Origin: Lanius collurio | Taxonomy: Eukaryota > Chordata > Aves > Passeriformes > Laniidae | DNA length: 64,000 nucleotides | Direction of reading: 5' to 3' | NCBI GenBank assembly: GCA_020086605.1 | Contig: JACBWW010000046.1 | Location: forward strand, 5,589,449-5,653,448 | Part shown: piece by piece, positions 13,745 through 27,214 of the stretch | Layout: each line of letters begins with the position of its first letter | How positions within the stretch are numbered: position 1 is the stretch's first letter | Notes under the pieces: generated by a model | What the model was told of the DNA's origin: nothing | The model's input: the letters and a program-made list of their open reading frames with translations, nothing else | Databases searched by the model: none | Made by a program: the position numbers and the translations under genes

Positions 13745-16700
13745 CTACAGGGGAAAAAACCTGCAATCAGCATGTTAACATCAACAAAAGGCAAATTAAC
13801 TTAGTTTTATAAATACAGTATTAGATGCTTGGAAGTCATTTGTCCCTTTTCTTCATGCTGCTACTTCAGTATATCCAAATAAATAATCGACAGGTAGAGG
13901 CAGTATTTTGCCAAATTTTAATTAAATTTTATCAGTAAGAAAAAATAGTTTCTTTATGCAAAAAAGCTTGAGAATTAAAATAGAACTTTGGATGCTAAAA
14001 CAAAAGCAGAAAAAGGAAAATAAGTAAGTGGAAAATACAACATGAGAATTGTTGGGGAAAAAAGTTACTGCAACTAATTTTTACAGTTATTTATTACACG
14101 AAAGGAATTTGTAGAAGAAATATGTATCTGTACATGCAACAAAATTCATGCTACTGAACTACTTCAAAAACAGAAGCAAAATAAAACCCAGAGTCCAGCA
14201 CAGCCTCCAGCACAGGTTTTGGCTGTAAAGGCTCGCAAAGTCTCAGGTCAGATGAGCTAGGAATAGAGATGACATGAAAAAATGTTACAATTTTTGGTAT
14301 CAAGAGGTGTCTTGTGGCTACTCAAACAGTATTAGGAACAAAATTTTAGACATCTCTCTGCCTAAAATGCTGTAAAGGAAACCTCTCTGTGACCCACAGT
14401 TAGTTTGGCAGTACCACACCACATTTCAGTAAGCGCAAGAGAGCTGCTGTTCTCAGCTCAGAAAAGTAACTTAAAATTAAACTCAGTATGAATCACAAAC
14501 TTTTCATGTGCTACCAGCAACACATTTTAAAATGTAACACTGAGGTCACAGTGCCCAGTGCCCAGTGTCTGCCAGCTCAGACAGACACAGCTTGGGCAAA
14601 AGAGGAAACACCCAATAAGCGTATGAACTTCTTGGCCCAGTATTAAGAAGTTTGTGTTCATTTGCTTCTACATTCACCAAGAAATTAAAAAAAAAAAATC
14701 ATCTTCTTCAAATAGACTTTCTTAGAGCTTTTTACTTTGGAGATTTGAGCCTTACTATCAGAATTTGCCACAACTGCAATAAAATCCTCCTCAGCCTTTC
14801 TCTACATTTGACTCAGCTAAGTAAGTAAAGCCATCGTAGAGTTTTGATATTTGCGTTGGAAAAAAGTGTAAAATCCAGCCTTAAATAAGAAGACCAGAGT
14901 TGCAAAACATCTGTACTGGTCTACAATGGCACAGATCTGCATAATAATGCATGACTGGTCTCTGGAATTTGCATAGGCAGGCCCGGCGCTGTCAGAAGCT
15001 CATAATGCTGGTATCACTCACTCCTTCTCTATACCGAAAGCAAAGAAACGTCCTCAAGGTTCCATCAGCACGTCCCCCTGCTGACAGACACTCCTGCTGC
15101 CTTCTTCTGCTTCAACAGATTTTCACAGACTGAGCTGTAACTGTTGGCCTTGCACTGTTTACCACACAAGTCCTGCCTCAAAAGGTGACTGTCCTGTCCC
15201 CCTCATCTTTGCTCTCCCAACAGCTTCATTTGCATTCTGTTCTGCGAGCAGTTTACACCACTGACGCACACTCAGAAAAAGAATGCAAAGATTTCAGATT
15301 TTGCTGATTTGCACAAAATATGTGCCAATCTGGATAAACCAGTCACACCCTTTTGCAGGGGCAATAGAGAGTCCTTAAGTGTTAAACACAAAAGAATTAT
15401 TATACTGTATTCTTCTAAAGAAAAAGTAAGACTGTTCTGTAATCCCTTCTGAAGAGAAAGCATGGTTCCCGAAGATACATAGATATATGTATATTATAAA
15501 AAAAAAAAAATCTGGGTAATTTTTTTAACTTAAATAATATTTGGGAGCAGAAAAAGACCTACAAAAGAAAAGCAGGAAATAATATCACAAAGATTTCTTG
15601 TTTACATCTCACATTCAGTACCTCAACATAAATCACACAGGGATGTTTAGAAATATACTAACAAAACAATGAGAAATGCAAGGAGTTCTGTCTTGGTATA
15701 AACAGGGCGGTATATACACACACAATCACTTGGGTCTACCTGTTTCATTTTATATTCAGATTATATTATTAAAATATTGAAAGCAACTATAGCAGTTATT
15801 AAAAGGAAGATCAGGAATTTCCTTGTACACGTGCACAGATCCCACTGACTTTGAGGAATAAGAATTACTATTAAAACAGAACTACCCTTCAATTTAAGCA
15901 GCAAGTTTGCACCTTAGAAAATGAAAATAATTTATAGCACACATAAAGATGTTTTAAGTGGCTCTCATCATATTTCATTTATAGGAAAAAAAACTTTCCA
16001 AGACACAAGATTATAAAGAACCTTCTCACAACCCCCTGCTTTCCACCTCCCAGTGCATTACAGGCACATCACTGCAGCAGCACCAGAACCTGACACAGCC
16101 TGGCTTCCTCAAGTATTTCTGCATAATTAGATTTTTAAGGCTCAAAGCGAAGTTAAAAATAATGCCAATCTTTACTCAATATATGGATGTTGATTTTTTT
16201 TAAAAAAAGCAAAGATATGTTTTGAAATACTTAACAATTACAAATAATTTAAAACTTGAAAAATTATTCAAAACTCAAACAGGCCAAAAAGGAAATTAAA
16301 GTTCTTTTCATCATCAGATTAAATTACTCTGAAAGCATTTTACAAGGATATCTAGAAGTTTTCTTTCCAATCCTGCATTCTTTGCATTTGTTTTTTTCTG
16401 TATCACTGGGCATTGACACTATTTACACATTTTTAAAGACTGTACAAAAAAACCTGAGCTTGAGAAACATCAATAGACCTGTCCACAAATTATACTTGTT
16501 TTCTCATAAATGTGAGAAAACACTAGTCCCAGATCACTTTTCTTTGTGCCAAAATGCACTTATCCTGTCCCTTAAAAAAGAAACATAACACATTTTCTGA
16601 GAAAGATGAACCAAGTTACGCAGCTACAGCCCCACAATTCTGAATGCAAGAACTCAAAATTCTGTTTTCACCTCTCAAGTTGAATCACTCAAAGCAATTA

Positions 16701-18594
16701 ATCTAGTTCTCCAAGTATCAAGCTACATTTCATTGGAATGAGAAAAAATGCAACTTAAAAACAGCTCAATACTTTGGTTTTCCGTGTTTAAAAGACTAAC
16801 AAATGAGTAACAATTACAAAAAAATAGTTATTAAGTCTACTGTTGACAGAATCTCGTTTGTCAGCTTCGTCAGAGTCTCACAGACTGGACGAGTGACGTA
16901 CTATGGAATCACTGTCTGGGAGATTTTCACTGTCTCCTCCAAAATGGAACACATATAGTACAAACACAAAGATTATTCCATACAGATCAGTTTTCCATGG
17001 GCTTGATCTAAGAAATGAGAAGCTACACATACCCTAGAATCACAAAACGAGAAATTCACTCAAACATTCTTCACCAAAAAATTAGAGTTCATTTACATTC
17101 ACATTTCTTATGTGCAGTAAAGTATTAAATGTAGTTCTTTCCCTCACAGCATCTTTATCTTTAAAGCAGCAGGTTTTACACCGTCCTGTAGCTTCTGTGC
17201 TGCTTTAGACAACAGATTTCCCCAAAAAAAGTGCAAGTTCAAAGACTCTCAGGCAGAGGATGCCCTCAATGCATGATACATTGTCCAGCACCAAAGAATG
17301 GAAAGAAACTTGGACTCTAGCTACTATTTATTGCCCAAACATATTTCAGGAACCTTATTACAGGAGTTAAAATCTCACTTGTATTTCCTGCAAAGGACAG
17401 TGACCTACAAGCTTCACTTGTAAAGTTTGTTTTGCTGTGTGATCTGCACGATTCCCAAATTATATTTTAAAAAATTAGAATTTGTATTTGTGAAGAAAAT
17501 TTCAGACACCTAAGGAAAACATGCAAGTAAACAAGCTTCAGAAAATGCCACTGAAGATGCTGAAGTGGCTTGGTCTCTCAGGAAAAGCTACAGAAAGTAT
17601 TTGTGCTGATTTTTCCAAGATATTCACTGGAGTCACAAACTTACGAGTCCTTCGCAGTTTCCGGGTCGATCACCCATTGTTGGGAGGTTTATTTTGGAGA
17701 ACAGCGGGTGAAGAAGGGGAGAGGGAAAGTATCCTGTAGGGCTCTGTAGCTGAGAACCCAAATCACAGGTCCCATAGAAATTTTTATCCAAGAGTTACAT
17801 TCACACAGCATCCTTCAGCCACTACAAAAAGCAGGATGGGAATTTATACATGCAACTTCCTTTAAAAAACCCAAAAAGACACTGAAGAGGGGGCAAATGC
17901 GAGGGGAAAAGAGCAAACCCTCGAAAGCCTAAACAATGAGAGCAAAGCAGGTGACTAAGAATGACACACAGAGCGCCCGCGGTCAGGGATATCTGGCAGA
18001 CGGCGCTGAGGGATCTCCAGGAAAGTTTACATCCTCCCACAGGGAGCGGGAGATGGGCCGATAGCGGCACCTCTGCCGTCGCCTCCCCGAGGGATCGACG
18101 GGGTAGGAGGGCAGCTGTCGGGGAGGAACCGCCCGACCTCCCCGCGGGGCTCGGCCGGCACCGCAGGAGCCCGACCCCTCCCTGGCCGAGGTGCTACCGG
18201 GGGGAGCGCGGGGAGACGCGGGAATGGCGACCCCCTCCCGATTCCACGAAATTTTGGGGGAAACAGGACCAGGAGACAAGGAGGGGCGGATCCTCGCGGC
18301 AAGTAGGGCGCGGGCCGGGGCGGGCGGAACAAGCGGCACCGCCAGCCCGGGGAGGGGGCAGGGGGGCGATATCGGCACCGGAGGCATCCCTGAGGGGGTA
18401 CTGCGGAGGGCCGCGACCCTTGGAGGGGCTGCAGCGGCCGGCTGAGACCCTGGGACCAGCAGCGGCGGAGAGCGGGCGGGCCCCGAGCGGGTGGCTGCGG
18501 GCGGGCCGGGGGCGCCGCGCCTGCCCCTGGCGCGCGGCGCAGCGGTGGCGGGGCGGGCAGTGGGCGCTCGACGGGTCGGTCGTCGGTCACTCAC
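13745..18594 (-). other. PHF6 intron 1
   Basis: About 4.85 kb if the proposed exon 1 donor is right. AT-rich until about 17900, then it enters the CpG island. No exon or repeat family recognised. Confidence 0.6.
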
Positions 18595-18700
18595 CCGTGC
18601 GGCGGGCGGGGTGCAGGCGGAGAAGCCGCTCGGCACGGCCCGTCCCCGCTCGCGGGTCGCTCAGGGCCGCTCGCCCACCAGGACCGGGACGTTCATTCGG
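18595..18700 (-). other. PHF6: Probable PHF6 non-coding exon 1 (3' end defined only)
   Basis: The best minus-strand donor in the island is GCACGG followed by GTGAGTGACC, placing the exon end at 18595. The transcription start is not visible in sequence; the upper limit given is nominal. Splicing to 13744 would give the usual PHF6 layout. Confidence 0.5.
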
Positions 18701-18730
18701 GGCTCGGGACGCGCCGCCGCCGCCGCCGAC

Positions 18731-18765
18731 CGCACGCACGCACGTACGTACGGACGCACGCACGG
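18731..18765. repeat. (CGCACG/CGTACG)n short tandem repeat in the CpG island
   Basis: CGCACGCACGCACGTACG-type repeat next to a CCG run. Probably polymorphic and prone to assembly error. Confidence 0.8.
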
Positions 18766-18856
18766 CGCGCTTGGGCCGTGGCGGCGCTGCGGGGCGGTGC
18801 CCGATTGGCGGGAGCCCGGCGGGAGGGATGGGGAGGGGGGCGCTCGCGGCCTCGTT

Positions 18857-19156
18857 TGCGCACGCGCGACAACGCGCGCGTCTTTCCCGCTCCCAGTTCT
18901 CGCTGCCCCCGCGGCGCTTCGTTGCGAGGCGGGGAAACGGAAGATGGGGGTGTGTGGGGAACGGTGGTTCTGCGCATGCGCACCCGCCGCCACCGCTTCC
19001 CCACGAGGTCCCGGCGCGAGTGAGCCGGGTCGGCGGGAGGCACATACAACACAAGGAGCTCTGCGCATGCGTAGTGTTCACCCGCAGCCGTTGGGGGGGG
19101 GCACACGGGACTCGCGCTGCTGCGGGCGCGCAGCCGCAGTGCCGCGCGCATGCGCA
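18857..19156. promoter_or_regulatory. Array of four NRF-1-type sites
   Basis: TGCGCACGCGCG at 18857-18868, TGCGCATGCGCA at 18971-18982, TGCGCATGCGTA at 19072-19083 and GCGCATGCGCA at 19146-19156. All match the palindromic GCGCAnGCGC consensus of NRF-1, a common activator of TATA-less CpG promoters. The spacing is 114, 101 and 74 bases. Confidence 0.75.
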
Positions 19157-19330
19157 GAGCCGGTGGTAAGGGTTGGGTGGTGCTGCAGCGCCGCGCGCGC
19201 TGTTCGGGGGTGGGGGGGGGGGGGAGCGGCCTCGCGCGCTCCCTCGCGGTGCCCCCTCGCGGTGCCCCCTCCTGCCCGTGCCGTCCCTCACGGCGTGCTT
19301 GGCCCGGCCTCAGGCAATGGAATCGGACGG

Positions 19331-19996
19331 GACGGTCAAGGTTGAAAGGAGGCCTTCAAGATCGCCAAGTCCAGCCATCCATCCAGCACTGCCGCTACAA
19401 CCCCTAAACCACATCACACAGCACCAGATCTAGACACTTCTTAAACACACCTTTGGTTCAGGAGTTTTAGTGGCAGTGCTGGGTGATGTGGTTTAGTGGC
19501 TTTGGGGTCGTATGGCAGTGCTGAGTGGATGGCTGGACTTATGATCATGAAGGTCACTTCCAGCCTTAACGATTCTGTGATCCTTGACCACATCACTCAG
19601 CGTCAAATCCAGTAGCCTCTTAAACACCTCCAGGGGACGGTGACTCTACCAGCTCCTTGTACAGCCAATTCCAATACCTGACCACACTACTACTGAATTT
19701 CTTTTTCTACTATCAAATATCAATCTCTACCGTGGCATCATAAGGCCATTTCCTCTGGGCCTCTCCCTGCAGACACTGCAGAAAAGACCAGCCCACACGT
19801 CTCTTCACCCTCCTGTCAGGGAGTGATGAGGTCCCCCCTGAGCCTCCTTGAGACCCCCAGTTCCCTCAGCCACTGCTGATCAGACTCGTTCTGCAGTCCT
19901 TGCTGCCTTTTGCTAGACACGCTCCAGCACCTCCACATCCTTGTACAAGTGAGAGGCCCAGAACTCAAAGCAGCACTTGAGGCACAGCATCACAAT
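19331..19996 (-). mobile_element. CR1-like LINE fragment with an internal fold-back
   Basis: The stretch 19584-19996 reads as the 3' part of a CR1 element on the minus strand: TCTTAAACACCTCCAGGGG, the AGGTCCCCCCTGAGCCTCC stretch, the CCCAGTTCCCTCAGCC stretch and ACACGCTCCAGCACCTCCAC. The stretch 19331-19451 is a second 3'-end piece in the same orientation. Between them, 19472-19583 is the same 3' end in the opposite orientation, with a GATTCTGTGATCC terminus. No coding capacity remains. Confidence 0.85.
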
Positions 19997-22900
19997 AAGA
20001 AATAAAAATCACACTTCTTTTTTACAAAGTTGTCATCCTATTGCACATGTTGACCAAATTACAATATAATGAGAAACCCAAATGCCAATACACATTTAAA
20101 TTATCAAGCTGCTGCCATATTACACCACAATATATGAATGATTTACACCCCATCCCTGCAGAAATTATTGTGCCATCTTGTTATTTTGTTTTTTATCTTT
20201 TATTTATTATTTAATTAATTTTATTAATAAAAAGTTTCTCCCTTTAGTTCCAGAAGCCACTGCATGTCTTGAGGAAAACCTCTCCTTGCTTTTTGGTGTT
20301 CTTTGGTGTTTACTTATCAGTGAATGTTTATTGAATATCAGCTGTTGGGGAGGGAAATAAAGCCATAAAACAATTGCTTTGGGTTTTGCCTGAAAAAAAC
20401 TTTTCTAGTGGTTGTGCTTTCTTCTGAAGACAATTATTTTTGTTCCTCTCTGTCAGTATTTTTGTCCTCCTTCGGCAGAAAGAGCTTTAGAGGGTAGCAT
20501 TTGAAATACAACAGTGAGGATGATGGTGATGATTGTTTGATTTGGCTGTGGTTGAAGTCAGTGCAGTGCCAGGTGCTGCTGAATAGCCCTGCCACCCATG
20601 GAATAGGCAGGAAAAGCTTTCTGGGGAGAATCCTACAGATTTCACATTCAAGTACAAGGCTGGGAACCAAAGGTATGGAGCACAGGATGGAGGTGGAGGC
20701 TACAGTTTAGGTGCTTTATGAGAAAGTGATATTTAGTCCTATTTTATTCCCCATTTTCCATGCACGAGTGTTTTTTCCTTTCTATTTAAAGGAACCTAAA
20801 ATGAACACAGCCAGTAGCTTTACTTCTTACAGCATAGCATCTAAGAGCACTCTAGGGATGCTGCACCTCACAGGAATACTGAGTTCTTACACACTCAGTT
20901 TCAACGAGAGGCTCAGCAAGGCAGAAGAATTAATGAGTTTTAGAAACAGCACATGCAGAGGAGTTCATGTTTTGTCATTGTGATGTTTTATTGCCAGAGA
21001 TCCCAGGAATAATGGTCATGTGCAGCAGCATCACAGATTTAGTTTGAATTCCTAGTACCACGTTATGATGAACCAATTCATTTCCGGGGGCAAATGACAA
21101 CACAAGAAGATTCAAATTTTATTGTAAAATATTTTTTACCGTATTGGGGGGGAGCCCACAGGCATTAACGACTACAGGATCTTTCAGAACTTCCCAGTGC
21201 CTTGGGTTTGGCAAGCTCATTACCCACAAACTTGATTATTTACTTTCATCCATCGCAAGAGAACAAGAACTGTCATAGTAAAGAATCTAAAAAGACTGAA
21301 ATTACAAAGTGGAGGTTGTCGTTTAGTCACAAACTCAGCATTAACCCAGTTACTTTATAGACCTCAGACTTATATAGAAACCCTTTATTTCTCATCAGAG
21401 ACATGATCAGCTTTGTTGATTTTCTGTAGCCCAGCTGTAGTGCAGTCTAGTTTACAGTGACTTCAGTGTGTGCAGCTAATGATTTTAGTTAAAATTCTGG
21501 GGAATAAAAATTCATTTATTTCCCACAAAGCAGTGCCTGATTAAAAGAAACACCATACATTATATAAGGTCTGTAAGAACAAACCGGGGGGGAATTTTTT
21601 AAGAAAAATCATTCTAGGAACAGGTTGAATCTTCTAAAAAAAAAAAGTATCTCTTTAGCTGCTGTATTCTGTGAAGTGATTCAAGCATGATCCAAATAGG
21701 AGCAGTTAGACAAATCCTGCCCTTTCTGCAGTCTTGGTTTAGGTACGAGATGTAGCTGAAGTTAAACAGGGTGAGACCTCTGCAGCTACCAAGAACAAAC
21801 AGCCCAACCAAAACCCAGCTACTCACTCAAACATCCCTGACATTCTCTCTACTTGGACAGCGCTTTACACCTTAGGAACAAAGGCAACCTGTGTATGGGA
21901 TAAGATTCCAAGACAAGCTCTGCCAACTTGGCTCTAAGGAGATTCAAAAAACTGATTGCAAGGGTTCAGGAGAGAAATGAAAATAGTAAGAAAATTGGTA
22001 ATGGATGCAAAATGTCAGAGAATACTGAATGGCTCAGCCATCCTGCAGGTACTCACTATTATATCTTATCAGAAGGGAAAAAAAATCCCAAGCCAACAAA
22101 ACTTCTCATAATTATATTGATGGCTATCCAAATGTACTTTAAAAATGATACTGAGTGTCCCAGTTGGAGTCAAATATGGGCATCAAAGGCCTGTGCCACT
22201 GGATCTTGTGTCCAGAGAGTTTTGAGCTCCACCCCAAAACACTGCAGACAAACAAGTCTCTTCTCTGATTTCACTGTACAATTTGCTTTTAAACTCTAGA
22301 AAGCCGCTATATATTAGATACTTAATTGCATTTGCTTGGTTTTGTACAAGATTGTTGATCTTATTTCCTTTCATTCTCAAAGCAGCTACAAAATGTCCAG
22401 ATGTTAAATCTAAAGTGAAGCCAAACAAGTCCCCATAAATCCCCTTCAAAAGGAACAAATGTTGCCAATGGTGACTGAAACCTTAATTACTTCACTACTG
22501 ATTATTTTACCATAAATCTGTATAAGGTACAGTGTTCCCAATCCTGAAGCAGCTCTTTCATCTTCCACAATTACAAAATACAGAGGTTCTTCACTCACTT
22601 ACTCAGTCTAATTCATATTAATTGAGCTAGAAGCACACCAGTACAACAGGAGATCAGCTGGGCGAGGTATCACATGTGCACTGTGCTGTGTATCCATAAG
22701 GACACTGGTTTACTGTTCTGTCACCTCAACAGCTGCATCTTCTGTGTGCCACACGCTGCTCTGTTGCTCTGGGATAAATGCTCTGTTAAGGCATGAACAG
22801 ATGCTTTTCCTGACCTAAGCCTAAGGTTTGTCTCTCAGTTTCTTGATCTTTCACGCTGTACTGTTTTGCCCACAATTAGAGTCTTATGTCATTCCATCTC

Positions 22901-25707
22901 ACTGTTTTTTTCTCTCTCTCTTGTCCACATAGGTTGCAAAGGTTTACGAACAGGACTTTCTTTCTACAGGCTTATACTGCAGCCAGCATCTTGCTATTTC
23001 CTAGGCCTCTAACTGCTGTGTTATGCAAGTATTTAGGAGATGACATTTTCATATGTTAGGACAGAGGTCTGCATCTCAGTTACTTGATTCCTTACCTGTA
23101 CTATGGTATCTTGCAGAGTTAAGCATGACACAACCAACCAACTTAATCCTGCTCCTGTACAATTCACAAACTAATTCATAAAAGGAGATGAGCATTACAG
23201 ATCAGGTATGTTATCGATACAAGGATAAAATGACAACAAGAAGTAAGAACTTCCCACCATTTATGAGGTGGGAAATATAAACCATTGTTCAGATTCTCCT
23301 TTTGGAAAAGGAGTGAACTGCGATAAACATGAATGCTGTAAGTATGGCTTAACCGGGTGGACTTCACTGCTAACATGAAGAATATTAGACTTTGTATTCT
23401 TTTATTTCCTAAAGTAATAGAAAAATTCCAAACAAATCTGAAAAGGATTAATACAAGTTGTACTTGTTTTGATTTATGATGTAATTAATGCAGATTCCAC
23501 CCTGCTTTTAAATACACAGCAGATGTTTGTGGTTATAGTCAGTAATTGGAATATGCAAACCATTGAGGCTAGAGGTATAAAGAAGATACATTTAAAGATC
23601 AGTGAAGGACATTAGAAAGATTTGGTTTCTAGTATTTTTTTAAAGATTTTTTTCTGCTAAGATATAAATAACTAACACTACTCTCATTTAAATAACCATC
23701 TTTAAGTTTCTGTATTAAACCAGTCAGGAGCACTAGATGGTTCTGGGAGCCATTGTCAGAGCTATTGCTTCAAGCCATCTGTGGCTTACGGCACACATCT
23801 TCTCCTCATTTGAATTCAATACACCTTTAAAATCATCAGCACTTCCTTAAAAGAAAAAACAATCTCAGCTTGTACATCTCAGTTTTCCATCTAGGAGAGG
23901 ATTTCACAGCTATGGATCCAATACACCCTTGTGTTTTTTGATACACAGTATCTTGTTTATAGTCAGACAATAAAGATACCTTAGACCAGCAGTTCCTAAA
24001 CTTTCTGGATGAACAAACACTGTTGACTTCTTAATGAGTTAGGAATCACTGTCAGATGTATCTGAAAACATTGGCTTTTGAGTAATGACAGAGGCATTGC
24101 CGACTGTCCTCTGGGAATACCTGCATGAGACAAGTAAAACTGCAAAGTGTATGTAAGACAGGCGTTTGACATTCAGAGTGAAGATATTCAGAGAACAGTC
24201 CGTAGTTTTGGTCAGGCTCCCTCAAAAGAGGTGGATAATCTGTGTATGTGATTTGAGACTTGTCTCTTGTCTGTATGTAGTTTATATCCTTTATCACAAA
24301 GAATATAGATCCTTCTGACTCCCAGAGGAGATGCCTGTGTGATCATCTGTATCTATCTTTATAACCAGCTTGGCAACCTGGTCTGACTGATTTTACGCCA
24401 GCAGCACTGCCTGAGCCTGGGAGCGGCAATGTGTGACTGGGGAGGGAAACCACTTCCATTGTCAACGCAGTACTAGCTGGGATTGTCACAGCTTTGGGGA
24501 GGCATTTTTTTCAGGCTGTTTTTTAAAGTACAATAGGACAATTTTGGTGTATGGCCCAGGACAGTCTGATGTCTGGAAACTTACCTGGCCTGGTAGGTAA
24601 CTTTCTGAGAACCTGTGAGAAAGGAGAAATGACTGATTATTCATTAGGTATCAGCATGCCACTACGTTTCATGCAACACCCACACATGACTAACTTGTTG
24701 CCAGATCTTGCCCCAGAGCTGCTAACTTTGAGCTCAGCTGATACAAACTACCCTGCAGAGCTCTCATTACTTTACACTCCAACAACATTGTCTGTTCGAA
24801 TGGTGTGAGACAGCCAGGCAGAAAAGCTGTAAACAAAACACACACAGTCAGCCATTGTGTTTTATTGCAACTTCCATGGTTTTCTGAACTGAAATTGTGG
24901 ACTTTCCAGCAAATTACATTAGCGCTACTGCAAAGTCTTTGTGTATTGCTATTTGTTTCCTGGCCAGGTGCAGAGAGGCTTCTCAGTGTTGTCCAAAGTG
25001 CTTTCCCATTTCCAGTACTTTTGGGAATGGGTGTTGCCTTCATACTCTTGTATCACCTTGTCGGGGATAAAATTTAATTATCACAAGAACTACTGCTGGG
25101 CAGGAAACCAGGTTTCTGACAGGTATAGCAAAGGCTTGTAACAATAAAAGTATCTGTGTGTGGGCTAAAATTCACCATGATTTTACATATCAAACAGTTC
25201 TTGCCAGTTTTCAGCTCATCACTTCATGGAAATACACTGCAGTTATCACCAATCTATTACATTTAAGATTAAAAAACAAAAAGCAATTCTCAGTGCAAAT
25301 AGACTGTGAAATGTATTTGAAAAGCAATGTAACAATGGTAAATTATATTTTAAGAGCTTTCTTCTAACAGTAACTATCACACTAATAGTACAACATTGGG
25401 ACATTGGGAATACTTAAACTTGATAGTCTAGCCTAAGGACTGCAGTAAGCTTTAGTAAGACTATAAAGTCATTACCTGGAGTACCATTTACCATGGTTTC
25501 ACTTGTCAGACGTTAACAACTGGATAGTATTTTAAAGACCTGTGGCTCAGATTCTGCCAGTGTACACTGCCATGCTTCATAGTCTGAACTGGAGCATTAA
25601 TTCCCAGAAATACCCCGGGAGTATGGAAAAAATGTGCTAAGCAGATTAAGTGCAGTGTTGGACATTTCACTTTAAAATAGTAAGCCTTACCTTAAAAGCA
25701 CTGAAAA
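19997..25707. other. Intergenic sequence, nothing identified
   Basis: AT-rich with scattered short open frames of no recognisable family. CCDC160, which lies between PHF6 and the microRNA cluster in mammals, was looked for and not recognised. Confidence 0.6.
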
Positions 25708-25850
25708 CTGGTATATTAAAGTGTTATAAATAGATAACCTCCCATGTTTTGTCCCAACCACTAAGTGATGCACTTGGTTACTTCGGGGTGAACGTTTTCT
25801 AAACACACGAGTGGGAGGAAGTCCGGGAGTTGCAGGGGGCGGAAGGAGGC
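25708..25850 (+). repeat. Left arm of inverted repeat
   Basis: Begins CTGGTATATTAAAG and ends GGCGGAAGGAGGC. The reverse complement of 27787-27925 matches with four substitutions and one 4-bp indel (CTCC present here only). Homology ends sharply on both sides. No terminal motifs or target duplications suggest a transposon. Confidence 0.92.
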
Positions 25851-27214
25851 CCCCAGCAACTGCTATAGTGCTGTTTATCTCCCCTTGTTTCTGTAGCTCA
25901 TTTGGTGACATTCTCTATTCATCAAAATTGCGATAATAAAGCCCCATAAGCATTTAAACCCAGGAAAGGCCCCAAACCAACCACTCCAAAGAGATTTTAA
26001 ATTAAATTGCATAATAAACTTTCAGGTTTCTCCTTCCAGAGCAGGTGCTCTGGAAGAAGGCGCTCTGATGGAAAAAGGTGCAACACTGGACAACATTCTG
26101 CATGTGAGAGCAAGGACCCCAAGGGCTAAAATCAGCAAATGGCAAGTGAGGGAGTTTTACTGAAGGGGAGGAGAGAATTAGACAGAGTTCACCACCGGAG
26201 TCAGGCAGGAGATTAGTTTTCATTTGGTTTAGCTTCAAGTAAAATGTGTTTCTAAATCATTACAGAGAGAGATGAATGCAGCTGTGATTGTGGGTTTGGG
26301 AGACAGAGAAGAGGGTGAAGACTGGCAGCAAGACTGCCCTTGGTCAAAAACGCTGTTTTGCTATACAAAAGCAGAGATGAATACTGAGCTGTGCAGGCTC
26401 AGCCCTATGCAGAGCAGCCTGGAGAAGACAAGCCTCAAACATAGGAGAGGACAAAGGCCACAGAAAGCTGTTTCAGCCTGTCACCTCTGAACTGGATGCT
26501 TCTGCTTAAAGTATCCCAAACAATTCTGCAGTCTCTCCCCTTCCTCCACTTACCCATCTCAAGACTCGACTGCAGTACAGCTGTAATAAAAAGAAATGAA
26601 AAAAAAAAACAACAAAAAGTTTGAATCAGTGAAATTCATTTTACTTTCTTGCATCCATTTTTGTTTTTCTCAAATTGCCTTTCCTCAGTCACTTTTCCAT
26701 TTTTAACACCCCTGCCCCCTGGCCCCCTCCCATAAAATACAGTTTCTGGTTATAGGATAATTTTGTCCTATAGCTTCTTATAACTTGATTTTTTTTAAAG
26801 CTAGCTATTGTTTAATTACTACTTTGAAGTCAATTTAGCAGAAGAAAAATCCCTAGTTTAAGGTGGCTTTTTGCATCCCCACCAAGCTATTCAGCAGGGC
26901 ATTCATCCAGGATACAAAACTGGGCTGAAGCTTTAGGAGTTGAATGGATCACTCCAGTAGAGATTTAATTTCCATGAAATTCCTTCATGAAAATCCACTC
27001 ACTCCTCTTAGATCTGACAGACAGGCAAAGACCAGCCACTACCTTTGAACTGAGTAATTTTTAAATCCATCGCACCCCTCCTTGCCCCCCATGTAAATAT
27101 GAATTGCTGAGGCTCAGAGCGTCGTGGCAGACTTTAAACCACTAACAGAGTGCGAGTAGGAGGGGAAGCAAAGACAGGCACATGACTCCGTGGTGACTAA
27201 ACTTAGGGTGGTTC
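25851..27214. other. Spacer of the inverted repeat, AT-rich part
   Basis: No recognisable gene or repeat. It grades into a GC-rich island at about 27215. Confidence 0.5.

Larger units (their letters stand above)
17960..19330 (-). promoter_or_regulatory. CpG-island promoter of PHF6
   Basis: An abrupt change from AT-rich intron to dense GC and CpG, ending where the CR1 fragment begins. It covers the expected PHF6 5' end. Long frames through it on both strands are only a by-product of GC richness. There is no convincing TATA box; the palindromic NRF-1-type sites are the clearest elements. No gene was recognised in the opposite direction. Confidence 0.85.

Noticed and set aside
17961..19345. Long open frames (up to about 400 codons) on both strands in the PHF6 CpG island
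   Set aside because: Arg/Gly/Pro/Ala-rich in every frame, overlapping on both strands, no domain, and located on a promoter. Open because stop codons are rare in GC-rich DNA.
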